Shown one piece after another: positions 15,110 through 21,617 of a DNA stretch of 32,269 nucleotides. The notes under the pieces were generated by a model, which was not told the DNA's origin, ran no database searches, and saw nothing but the letters and a program-made list of their open reading frames with translations. This stretch comes from CAZZDK01 sp964652235 (GTDB taxonomy: Bacteria > Pseudomonadota > Alphaproteobacteria > UBA9219). Both the position numbers and the translations under genes were made by a program. How positions within the stretch are numbered: position 1 is the first letter of the stretch; every line of letters starts with the position of its first letter. Location of the stretch: contig CAZZDK010000021.1 in assembly GCA_964652235.1 (NCBI GenBank), forward strand, positions 1-32,269, read 5' to 3'.

Positions 15110-15148
15110 GGGACTCGGGGGTCGGGATTCGGGGAAGAAAGAAAACCA
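15110..15148 (+). repeat. G-run plus purine-string module after the LOG-family gene stop
   Basis: Four G-runs with 4-5-base loops (15110-15134) fit a G-quadruplex pattern on the plus strand. They are followed by GGGGAAGAAAGAAAA and then directly by the palindromic element at 15149. Confidence 0.72.
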
Positions 15149-15281
15149 CGTCATTGCGAGGCGCGGCTCTGCCGCGCCGCGGCAATCCAGAGTCAAGCAG
15201 ACCGTCGGCTGGCTCTTGCGACCCTGGATTGCTTCGTCGTCCTGCTCCCGCTTCGCGGGGGCAGGACTCCTCTCAATGACG
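15149..15281. repeat. Palindromic repeat family A, copy 1 (133 bp)
   Basis: Ends are CGTCATTGCGAG and CTCAATGACG. Inner inverted arms are GGCAATCCAG (near 15181) and CTGGATTGCTTCG (near 15224). The right half carries GTCGTCCTGCTCCCGCTTCG followed by CGGGGGCAGGACTCC, which is the inverse of the left half of copy 2 at 19365-19488. It ends nine bases before the accA stop codon. Confidence 0.85.
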
Positions 15282-15290
15282 CCTCTCCGC

Positions 15291-16247
15291 CTATGCCGAG
15301 AGGCCCTTTTTCCCCATGGCCAGGAACTTCGCGTGACGGCGGGCCAAAAGCGCCTTGCCGTCCATGCCTCCCAGGTCTCCCAGCGCTCGCGCGACGGATT
15401 TCCGCACGCCTTCGAACACGAGGTCGGGCTGGCGGTGCGCGCCGCCCAGAGGTTCCGGGATAATTTCGTCGATGAGTCCCAACTGCAACAGATCCTGGGC
15501 CGTGAGCCGCAGGGCCGAGGCCGCCTCGCCCGCCTGCGCGGCGCTGCGCCAGAGGATCGACGCGCAGCCTTCGGGAGAGATGACGGAATAAATCGCGTGT
15601 TCCAGCATGACGATGTGATCGCCCGCCGCGATGGCGATGGCGCCGCCCGATCCGCCCTCGCCGATCACGACGGGGATCAACGGCACTTCGATCGACAGGC
15701 AGACTTCCATGGATTTCGCGATGGCCTCGGCCTGGCCGCGCGCCTCGGCGTCCACGCCGGGAAAAGCGCCCGCCGTGTCCACGAGCGTCACGACCGGCAG
15801 GCCGAAACGGTTCGCCAGATTCATAAGGCGCTGAGCCTTGCGGTACCCTTCCGGCTTGGCCATGCCGAAATTGTGCCGGATGCGGCTTTCGGTATCGTGG
15901 CCGCGTTCCTGCCCGATGACGACGCAGGCCTGCCCTTCGATGCGGCCCAGCCCGCCGACGATGGCCTGGTCGTCGGCGAAGAGACGGTCGCCCGCCAGCG
16001 GCGTGAAATCCGTCACGATCGCGCGGATGTAATCGAGACAATGCGGACGGTCCGGGTGCCGCGCGACTTGCACCTTTTGCGCGGGCGAAAGCTTGCCGTA
16101 GATGCCGCGAAGCTGCTTTTCGACCTTTTCCTGAAGCCGCGCGACTTCTTCGGCGATGTTCAGGCTGCCGTCGTCCGAAAGATGCCGAAGCTCTTCGATC
16201 TTGGCTTCCAGCTCGGCGACGGGCTTTTCGAAATCAAGAACCTGCAT
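15291..16247 (-). CDS. accA: Acetyl-CoA carboxylase carboxyltransferase subunit alpha
   Basis: The 318-residue subunit transfers the carboxyl group from biotin to acetyl-CoA in the first step of fatty-acid synthesis, with AccD. The N-terminal helical region (FEKPVAELEAKIEEL) is followed by the crotonase-like carboxyltransferase core: DDQAIVGGLGRIEGQACVV, FGMAKPEGYRKAQRLM, TLVDTAGAFPGVDAEARGQA, GEGGSGGAIAI and YSVISPEGCASILWR. The chosen ATG (MQVLDFEKP) has AAAAGG six bases upstream; a TTG at 16268 is in frame but less likely. Upstream are a TTAACCAT octamer and a long palindromic repeat that separates it from rimI. Length is normal. Confidence 0.95.
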   Translation of the reverse strand: MQVLDFEKPVAELEAKIEELRHLSDDGSLNIAEEVARLQEKVEKQLRGIYGKLSPAQKVQVARHPDRPHCLDYIRAIVTDFTPLAGDRLFADDQAIVGGLGRIEGQACVVIGQERGHDTESRIRHNFGMAKPEGYRKAQRLMNLANRFGLPVVTLVDTAGAFPGVDAEARGQAEAIAKSMEVCLSIEVPLIPVVIGEGGSGGAIAIAAGDHIVMLEHAIYSVISPEGCASILWRSAAQAGEAASALRLTAQDLLQLGLIDEIIPEPLGGAHRQPDLVFEGVRKSVARALGDLGGMDGKALLARRHAKFLAMGKKGLSA

Positions 16248-16323
16248 GAGAACCTTTTCGCTTGCCAACGGGAGACCAGTGCTATCACGCCCGCCCTAAA
16301 GGCGCAAACACGCAAGCTAACTT

Positions 16324-16331
16324 TTAACCAT
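16324..16331 (+). promoter_or_regulatory. TTAACCAT octamer upstream of accA, candidate CtrA half-site
   Basis: The octamer lies 77 bp upstream of the accA ATG and overlaps a TATAAT-like sequence on the plus strand (16331-16336). The same octamer is found upstream of four other genes: 4824-4831, 7157-7164, 11462-11469 and 25074-25081. Confidence 0.35.
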
Positions 16332-16352
16332 ATAATACCAGCGAACAGATGA

Positions 16353-16479
16353 GGGAACCCCTTCGGGTCACGAGAGGTTGCGAGGAGCTCTTCCCCCGCT
16401 GGATGAAAAAAATCGTTACAAAACGGCAACATCGGTCCAGCAGGGGAAGGGCGAGGCGCGGAAGCCGAGTGATGTCAAA
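16353..16479. repeat. Long palindromic repeat, family B copy 2
   Basis: On the minus strand this copy begins TTTGACATCACTCGGC and continues CCGCGCCTCGCC, matching copy 1 at 8735. Stem arms are CTTCCCCCGCTGG (16390-16402) and CCAGCAGGGGAAGG (16437-16450). The far end GAGCTCCTCGCAACCTCTCG then TGACC also matches copy 1. The loop (16403-16436) differs. The first bases overlap the rimI stop codon. Confidence 0.78.
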
Positions 16480-16912
16480 GAGCGGTGCCGTTCAGGCGTT
16501 GCTTGGTATAACGATAATTCACCGCGTCGGTCGAGCCGTAATAGCCTGCGCGCGAGGCAAAAGGTTCAAAACCACAGGCCTCGTAAAGTTTTCGGGCGGC
16601 TTCGTTGCCCGAGGCGACTTCGAGAAAAACGACCTCCGCCCCCGGCAAAGCGAGGACCTGCTTCACGAGCGCGGCGCCGATCCCTCGTCTTCTTTCGCCC
16701 GAATGAACGCACAGGGTTAAAATCTCGACCTCCGGCCCCGCCTGCTGCGCGAGGACGAATCCGCGCAGAGTCTCGTCCTCCTCGACAAAGCCTCTCGTCG
16801 TTTCCAAGGAAAGGCTTGAGGCGAAAGCCGCCTCGCTCCAAGCCTCGCCGCCGAAGCAAAGCGCGTGGAGCGCCGCCAGCGCGGACGCGTCGGCGGAACG
16901 GACCTCACGCAC
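16475..16912 (-). CDS. rimI: Ribosomal-protein-alanine N-acetyltransferase, RimI-type GNAT
   Basis: The 145-residue protein is a GNAT acetyltransferase with the acetyl-CoA loop VHSGERRRGIGAALV (about residues 69-83) and the later ASGNEAARKLYEACGFEP and AGYYG motifs typical of RimI. RimI acetylates the N-terminal alanine of ribosomal protein S18 in E. coli. Neighbouring tsaB is a common partner gene. The start is GTG with GAGG seven bases upstream, and it overlaps the tsaB end by 8 bp. The stop TGA coincides with the TTTGACATCAC terminus of a family B repeat, so the C-terminus may have been reset by the insertion; the visible end (RLNGTAL) is after all core motifs. Confidence 0.87.
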   Translation of the reverse strand: MREVRSADASALAALHALCFGGEAWSEAAFASSLSLETTRGFVEEDETLRGFVLAQQAGPEVEILTLCVHSGERRRGIGAALVKQVLALPGAEVVFLEVASGNEAARKLYEACGFEPFASRAGYYGSTDAVNYRYTKQRLNGTAL

Positions 16913-17549
16913 GGCAAACCTCTTCCGGACCGGGAAACGTCACGTCCGGCGCGCGTAAATATAAAGGCCGGGGCAAAAAGGCGGCCTGCGCCGGATCGGC
17001 CCGCGCCGCCAGCGCCGCGCAGGTGACGACTTCGGGTTCCGCAAGACCCCGATAGGAACCAAAGGAAAGAGCGACATCGCCCACGACGGCAAGACCGGGC
17101 CTTGCGCGAGAGAAAGACGCCAGCTCTTCCGGCGCGGCCATAAACGGCTCTTCGCCTCTTCCCGACGCCGGATAAAAACGCGCGTAAAGCTCCAGTCTTT
17201 TGGACTCCAGAACGACGAGCAAAGCTTCGGATTCCGTTTTATTCTGCGCGCGGTAAATCGAAAAGCGGTCGATCCCGACAACGGGTTTCTCCGCCGCAAG
17301 GCCGATCCCCCGCGCCGCGGCCAGGCCGATCCGCAGGCCCGTAAAGCTGCCGGGGCCGCGCGTGACGGCCACGCGGTCCAGCTCGGCGTAGGAACAGCCC
17401 GCCTCGGCCATGACCTTTTGAACAAGCGGGATGAGGCGGGCGTCCTGGCCACGCGCCATGCTTTCCTGCGCGAGCGCGAGCGTCGCGCCGTCCTTCCAAA
17501 CGCACGCGCCGCAGCCGGAAGCGGCGCTATCGAGGGATAAAAGCAACAT
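16905..17549 (-). CDS. tsaB: tRNA threonylcarbamoyladenosine biosynthesis protein TsaB
   Basis: The 214-residue protein has the ASKHA-type N-terminal strand pair (LLLSLDSAASGCGACVW) and the family hallmark RVAVTRGPGSFTGLRIGLA (about residues 58-76). This is followed by GIGLAAEKPVVGIDRFS. TsaB partners TsaD and TsaE in making t6A37 on ANN-decoding tRNAs. It lacks the metal-binding HxxxH of TsaD, as expected. It starts six bases after the eipB stop and overlaps rimI, so the three genes form a unit. Interestingly mtaB, which further modifies t6A, is elsewhere in the same window. Confidence 0.92.
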   Translation of the reverse strand: MLLLSLDSAASGCGACVWKDGATLALAQESMARGQDARLIPLVQKVMAEAGCSYAELDRVAVTRGPGSFTGLRIGLAAARGIGLAAEKPVVGIDRFSIYRAQNKTESEALLVVLESKRLELYARFYPASGRGEEPFMAAPEELASFSRARPGLAVVGDVALSFGSYRGLAEPEVVTCAALAARADPAQAAFLPRPLYLRAPDVTFPGPEEVCRA

Positions 17550-17555
17550 GAAAGC

Positions 17556-18392
17556 TCACGGCTCCGCCGAACAGGAAACCCCCGGCACGGATTCGACGCT
17601 GGCCAGAACGCCCGAGACGGAAAAATCGCCGTAATCGATGTTCATGGACCGCGCGACGCCGTTGGCCTGAAGCATAAGGTCCATTTCGTAATCCGGCTCG
17701 CCCGTCTGGTCGTCGGGAATATAAAAGGCCAGCCGCACCGGCCAGGCCGGACCTTCAAGCAAGGGATTGCCGCGAAGCTCCGGGCTTATTTCCTCGTCCT
17801 TCGGCTTGTCCGCGCGGGCGCCGATAAACGCGCTGACCAAGGCGTAGCCCGCCTCGTCCGAGCCGTCGAAAACGGGGCGCGTGAAAAGCTTTTCCCCCGC
17901 CGCCGCTTTTTGCAGGATCATCTCCGTATGCGCGGAAGGAAAGAGCATATCCGGGGAAAGCTTCACAGGCTTTTTCTCTTTCGGCACCGCGTAACGGGCC
18001 TCGCCTTCGCCTTTGTCGTCGCGGATCGCGCGGCCCCGGAAAACCTCGTCCTCCTGTCCGCCGACCAAACGGCGCACGTTGAAATGATATTTCTTTCCGT
18101 CTTTGGATTCCCAGGTCACGACCGCGCTGTCCACTTCGCCCTCGTCGCCCTCGGCATAGGAAAAACGCAACTTCATGTGCTGTTGGATGGCCCAGCCGTC
18201 GCAGGCGTCGGACCAGTCGAACAGCATGGTGCCCGAAACGCCGAGGATGGCGCTGCCGTTTTTCACCTTGCTCAAGGACATCCGGTAGATCGCCCGATGC
18301 GGCGCGATTTTCGGCGCGCGCGTTTCCGCCCAGCCGGGCGCGGCGCAGAAAAGCGCGGCGAAAAAAGAAAGAACGCAAAAGAAACGTTTCAT
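17556..18392 (-). CDS. eipB: EipB-like periplasmic envelope-integrity protein (DUF1849)
   Basis: The 278-residue protein has a clear signal peptide (FFCVLSFFAALFCAAPGWA). The mature part matches DUF1849/EipB: APHRAIYRMSLSKVKNGSAI, then SGTMLFDWSDACDGWAIQQ, then VTWESKDGKKYHFNVRR. In Brucella EipB is a beta-spiral periplasmic protein needed for envelope integrity, with a conserved disulphide between an early Cys and one near the C-terminus. Both are present here, in SDACDGW and in the terminal VPGVSCSAEP. The start is the ATG at 18392; an in-frame TTG at 18434 would put charged residues before the signal peptide. It leads the eipB-tsaB-rimI unit. Confidence 0.85.
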   Translation of the reverse strand: MKRFFCVLSFFAALFCAAPGWAETRAPKIAPHRAIYRMSLSKVKNGSAILGVSGTMLFDWSDACDGWAIQQHMKLRFSYAEGDEGEVDSAVVTWESKDGKKYHFNVRRLVGGQEDEVFRGRAIRDDKGEGEARYAVPKEKKPVKLSPDMLFPSAHTEMILQKAAAGEKLFTRPVFDGSDEAGYALVSAFIGARADKPKDEEISPELRGNPLLEGPAWPVRLAFYIPDDQTGEPDYEMDLMLQANGVARSMNIDYGDFSVSGVLASVESVPGVSCSAEP

Positions 18393-18590
18393 GCGAAGAA
18401 ACCGAAAAGGAAGAAGACGAAGAGTCTCCGGCAAAGAAATACCACGCTTTTCTTCTCCGTCTTGGGAAAAAAACGAACGAGAGGAAAAAAATGCCAGGAT
18501 CGACAGAGAACGAACCGACTTGTTTTTCGGACGGAATAAAAATAAAAATTTTTATCGTTTTATTTCAATGCGTTGCATGGCTTCCTTTCT

Positions 18591-18607
18591 TTGGCCCCGC
18601 TCTTGCA
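18591..18607 (+). promoter_or_regulatory. Possible sigma-54 promoter upstream of the GGDEF gene
   Basis: TTGGCCCCGCTCTTGCA has the invariant GG-N10-GC spacing of sigma-54 promoters and matches most of the TTGGCAC-N5-TTGCA consensus. It ends 38 bp before the ATG at 18646. Just upstream is a very AT-rich stretch with a perfect palindrome (ATAAAAATTTTTAT, 18542-18555), which could bend DNA or bind a regulator. Confidence 0.3.
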
Positions 18608-18645
18608 AGGAGGTTTGGCAAAATACCGTCATCCAGGAGTTTCCC

Positions 18646-19302
18646 ATGACCGCCTCTTCGCTTGCCCCGCTTGGCTCTCTTTCCTCCTCGCCCTTCCCGG
18701 CTGGGCTGCTGCGCCCGCGCGAGGACGTCTCGACGCTGGCGCAGGCGCTTGCCGTCCTGCGCGGGGCCGAAGGCACGATCCGCTCGCAGGAAGACCGCAT
18801 CCGCGAACTTGAAAAGCAGATTCAAACGGACGAAATCACGGGCGTTTTGAACCGGCGCGGCCTTCTTGCGGCTCTGCGGCGCGAGCTGGCCGTCGCGCGG
18901 CGCAGCGAGAAATATGCGGGCCTTCTCGTCCTGCTCGACCTCGACGACTTTAAGCAGATCAACGAGCTGCACGGCCTGGAAGTCGGGGACAAGGCCCTGC
19001 AAACTGCGGCCTCGGTCCTTTTGAACGCGGTGCGGTCCAGCGATTTTATCGCGCGGATCGAAAACGACACCTTCGCGGTCCTCCTGCCGCAGATCGGCAT
19101 GAAGGCCGCCGGAAAAAGGCTGGACGAGATCGAAAGAAACCTGAACGGCAAAGTCATGCACGCCCGCGCCCACGCCATCCCCTTGCGCGCGAGCTTCGGC
19201 TTCGCCGTCATTCACGAGGCCGAAACGCCGGAAACGCTGCTTCTTTCCGCCGACAAGAACCTCTACGCCAGCAAAGCCCGCCGCCGGATGGGGAGCAGAT
19301 AA
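18646..19302 (+). CDS. Degenerate GGDEF-domain protein, probable c-di-GMP-binding or inactive
   Basis: The 218-residue protein has a short N-terminus, a coiled coil (about residues 40-62, QEDRIRELEKQIQ), and a GGDEF domain from about residue 62. The domain keeps the early motifs DEITGVLNRRGLLAAL and LLDLDDFKQINELHG. The signature GGDEF is replaced by ENDTF (residues 139-143), which should abolish diguanylate cyclase activity. The allosteric RxxD inhibitory site (RSSD, 130-133) is kept, five residues before the degenerate motif. Such proteins can be c-di-GMP effectors. The frame extends far upstream, but the ATG at 18646 has CAGGAG six bases before it. There is no membrane segment or receiver domain. 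Confidence 0.85.
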   Translation: MTASSLAPLGSLSSSPFPAGLLRPREDVSTLAQALAVLRGAEGTIRSQEDRIRELEKQIQTDEITGVLNRRGLLAALRRELAVARRSEKYAGLLVLLDLDDFKQINELHGLEVGDKALQTAASVLLNAVRSSDFIARIENDTFAVLLPQIGMKAAGKRLDEIERNLNGKVMHARAHAIPLRASFGFAVIHEAETPETLLLSADKNLYASKARRRMGSR

Positions 19303-19575
19303 GAGAGGGGTCAGGGGTCAGGGGTCAGGGGGCAGGGGTCAGGGGTCAGGGAAAAAGAAAAACCCGTCATTGCGAGGAGTCCTGCCCCCGCGAAGCGGGA
19401 GCAGGACGACGAAGCAATCCAGGACCGTTGCAGGCTGTTCTTAAACGACCCTGGATTGCTTCGCTCGCCAAGGCTCGCTCGCAATGACAATTTTTTCTTT
19501 CTTCCCCGAATACCGAACGCCCTCTTCCCTGACCCCTGAATCCTGAACCCTGAATCCTTCTTCTCCCCCGATCCC
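19303..19575. repeat. Composite repeat: G-rich arm, palindromic family A copy 2, C-rich arm
   Basis: This fills the whole convergent gap between the GGDEF gene and amn. The left arm (19307-19351) has about seven G-runs in GGGGTCAGGGG units, then GGGAAAAAGAAAAACC. The core (19365-19488) starts CGTCATTGCGAGG and ends CTCGCAATGAC, with inner arms CGAAGCAATCCAGG and CCTGGATTGCTTCG. The right arm starts TTTTTTCTTTCTTCCCCG and contains CCCTGACCCCTGAATCC, then further C-runs up to the amn stop codon. The outer arms are inverted relative to each other, so each converging transcript would read G-runs, then a purine string, then the palindrome. Confidence 0.88.
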
Positions 19576-21042
19576 CTACTTAAACGCCGTTTCCGTAAAG
19601 CTCCGCAGTTTGCGGCTGTGAAGCGTCTCAAGGCCGTTTTCGCGCAAAAGGTCGATGGCCTTGATCCCTATGGCGAGGTGCTGGTTGACCTGGCGCTGGT
19701 AAAAATCCGTCGCCATGCCGGGCAGCTTGATCTCGCCGTGCAAAGGCCGGTCGGAAACGCAAAGCAGCGTCCCGTAAGGCACGCGGAAGCGAAAGCCGTT
19801 GGCGGCGATGACGGCGGATTCCATATCGAGCGCGATGGCGCGGCTCTGGCTGAAGCGCTCCACCAGCTTCGCGTAATCCGATATTTCCCAGTTTCTGTTG
19901 TCGGTGGAGACCACCGTTCCGGTCCGCATCACCGATTTGACGCCGTAACCCGCATGGCCCGTCACGCGCTCCACCGCGTCTTCGAAAGCGGTCTGCACCT
20001 CGGCGAGCGCCGGAATGGGCACCCACAAGGGCAGCTCGTTGTCGAGAACGTGATCGTCGCGCACATAGGCGTGGGCGAGAACGTAATCGCCGAGCGTCTG
20101 CGTTTTCCGCAAGCCCGCGCAATGGCCGAGCATGATCCAGGCGTCGGGGCGCAGCACCGCGACGTGATCCGAAATGGTCCGCGCGTTGCTGGGGCCGACG
20201 CCGATATTGATCATCGTAATGCCGTCGCCGCCGGGCCGCGTCAGGTGATAGGCGGGCATCTGCGGCAAAGACGGCTTCCGCCCCGCCGCCATGAAAGCCG
20301 TCGGCTCGATCAGTTGCGTATAGCCGCCCTCGGCGCTTTCGATGATCTCCCTTCCCTGGCGCACGAACTCGTCCACGTAAAACTGGTAGTTCGTGAAGAT
20401 GACGAAGTTCTGAAAATAAGAAGGGTCCGTCCCCGTATAGTGCCGCAGCCTTTGGAGGGAATAATCCACGCGCGGCGCGGTGAAGAGCGCGAGCGGCGCG
20501 TCGCGGCCCGGCGTTTCGGGAAACGTGCCGTTAGCGATGGAATCGTCCACGTCGTGAAGGTCCGGCAAAGAAAACAGCTCGCGCAACAAAACGACGCGCT
20601 CCGGCGGCAGGCCGCCTTCGACGTGCGTGCCGCTTTGAAAGGCGTAGTGGATGGGAATAGGCGTCTGGCTGACGCCGATTTCGATGGGAACCTGATGGTT
20701 TCTTAAAAGCTGCTGGAACTGGTCGATGTAATAGCGGGTGAAAATATCGGGGCGGGTGAGCGTCGTGCTGTAGCGCCCCGGCCCGGCCACAAAGCCGTAA
20801 GACAGGCGCGTATCGACGTGCGTGGGATGCTCGGTCTTGATGGCCACATAGGGATAGAAAGCCTCGATCCTGCGCGTCGGCGTCTCGCCTTTCGTAAAGC
20901 GCGCGAACGCCTCCTGCAAAAAGGCGATGTTCTCGGCGTAAATCTCCATGACATAGGCGAGCGCCGCCGTAGGGTCGGTGAAAGAGCGGCCTTTGCCGGG
21001 CAGAAAGGGAGCTTTAGGGGACATGGCGCCCATGTTAACCAT
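19576..21042 (-). CDS. amn: AMP nucleosidase
   Basis: The 488-residue protein matches E. coli Amn along its length: an N-terminal regulatory domain (IEAFYPYVAIKTEHP, TTLTRPDIFTRYYIDQF), then the catalytic nucleoside phosphorylase-like domain. That domain contains RVDYSLQRLRHYTGTDP, ITMINIGVGPSNARTISDH, GHCAGLRKTQTLGDYVLAHA, ALDMESAVIAANGFRFRVPY and CVSDRPLHGEIKLPG. It hydrolyses AMP to adenine and ribose 5-phosphate. Three Met codons lie near the start (21042, 21033, 21024); AAGGAATC sits before the first. The TAG stop is directly followed by the G-rich repeat arm. Confidence 0.95.
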   Translation of the reverse strand: MVNMGAMSPKAPFLPGKGRSFTDPTAALAYVMEIYAENIAFLQEAFARFTKGETPTRRIEAFYPYVAIKTEHPTHVDTRLSYGFVAGPGRYSTTLTRPDIFTRYYIDQFQQLLRNHQVPIEIGVSQTPIPIHYAFQSGTHVEGGLPPERVVLLRELFSLPDLHDVDDSIANGTFPETPGRDAPLALFTAPRVDYSLQRLRHYTGTDPSYFQNFVIFTNYQFYVDEFVRQGREIIESAEGGYTQLIEPTAFMAAGRKPSLPQMPAYHLTRPGGDGITMINIGVGPSNARTISDHVAVLRPDAWIMLGHCAGLRKTQTLGDYVLAHAYVRDDHVLDNELPLWVPIPALAEVQTAFEDAVERVTGHAGYGVKSVMRTGTVVSTDNRNWEISDYAKLVERFSQSRAIALDMESAVIAANGFRFRVPYGTLLCVSDRPLHGEIKLPGMATDFYQRQVNQHLAIGIKAIDLLRENGLETLHSRKLRSFTETAFK

Positions 21043-21139
21043 GATTCCTTTCCCATGGCCATAGGCTTCGGCAAGGATTGATCGCCTGGGGCTAAAGCGC
21101 TAGAGTTCGCCTCAAAGTCGAGATTAAGGAGAAACGATA

Positions 21140-21604
21140 ATGCCGATCACGATTGGTTTAACGGGTTTTACGGACGACGAACTCGCGCAGCTTCTCCCGC
21201 TTCTGTCCGGCCAGACGGTCTATGCGAAAAGGCACCGGGGATTTGCGCCGGACACGCAGGCCGACATGAAAGCCTTTGTTTCCGACATTCCGACTCTTTT
21301 CAACAAAAGGCCCAACGTCCTCATCGCCGACGGCGACCCGACGACTTTCGAAAGGCTCGCGCGGTGCGCCGCCCGGCAAGGCGTTCCGGTCGTTTTTTGC
21401 GGCCACGATCTTTCAGAAGAAGACCTGAAGCCTCTGCTGAAGAACGCCCTCTGCGTGATCGCCAGCGATTTCCATAGCACCGCGCAGACGGCTTTGACTC
21501 TTGGGGAAAAAGCCAAAAAGAACGAGATTCCCTGTCTTCCCTCGTCTTATGGCCTGTTCAGCCTGGCGAGCAAACCCTCCTCCACCCCGACCAACGCTCT
21601 TTAG
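21140..21604 (+). CDS. Unknown alpha/beta protein, first of a tandem pair
   Basis: The 154-residue protein is not recognised. It has an alternating strand-helix pattern: ITIGLTGF, PNVLIADGDP, a helix FERLARCAARQ, VPVVFCGHDLSEED, ALCVIASDFH and a helix TAQTALTLGEKAKK. There is no P-loop or signal peptide. A strong Shine-Dalgarno AAGGAG lies upstream of the ATG. The following gene (21618) shows the same sequence of features (FExLA, a hydrophobic strand with Cys, HLSE, then DFH), so the two look like diverged paralogues. They are 13 bp apart and probably cotranscribed. Confidence 0.65.
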   Translation: MPITIGLTGFTDDELAQLLPLLSGQTVYAKRHRGFAPDTQADMKAFVSDIPTLFNKRPNVLIADGDPTTFERLARCAARQGVPVVFCGHDLSEEDLKPLLKNALCVIASDFHSTAQTALTLGEKAKKNEIPCLPSSYGLFSLASKPSSTPTNAL

Positions 21605-21617
21605 GAAAGGTCCTTCC

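Noticed and set aside
15193..16041. Minus-strand 282-codon frame overlapping accA
   Set aside because: It is a frame-shifted reading of accA, full of Arg/Gly/His, and runs into the palindromic repeat.
19307..19351. Tandem GGGGTCAGGGG units as a CRISPR or satellite array
   Set aside because: Units are about seven bases with no spacers, so not CRISPR; they are better explained as the G-rich arm of the composite repeat.
19618..20706. Plus-strand 362-codon frame opposite amn
   Set aside because: Antisense shadow of a full-length, well-conserved amn.
21035..21042. TTAACCAT at the amn start codon as a CtrA site
   Set aside because: It overlaps the start codon and encodes MVN; position is unlike a promoter site, though it was counted in the octamer total.
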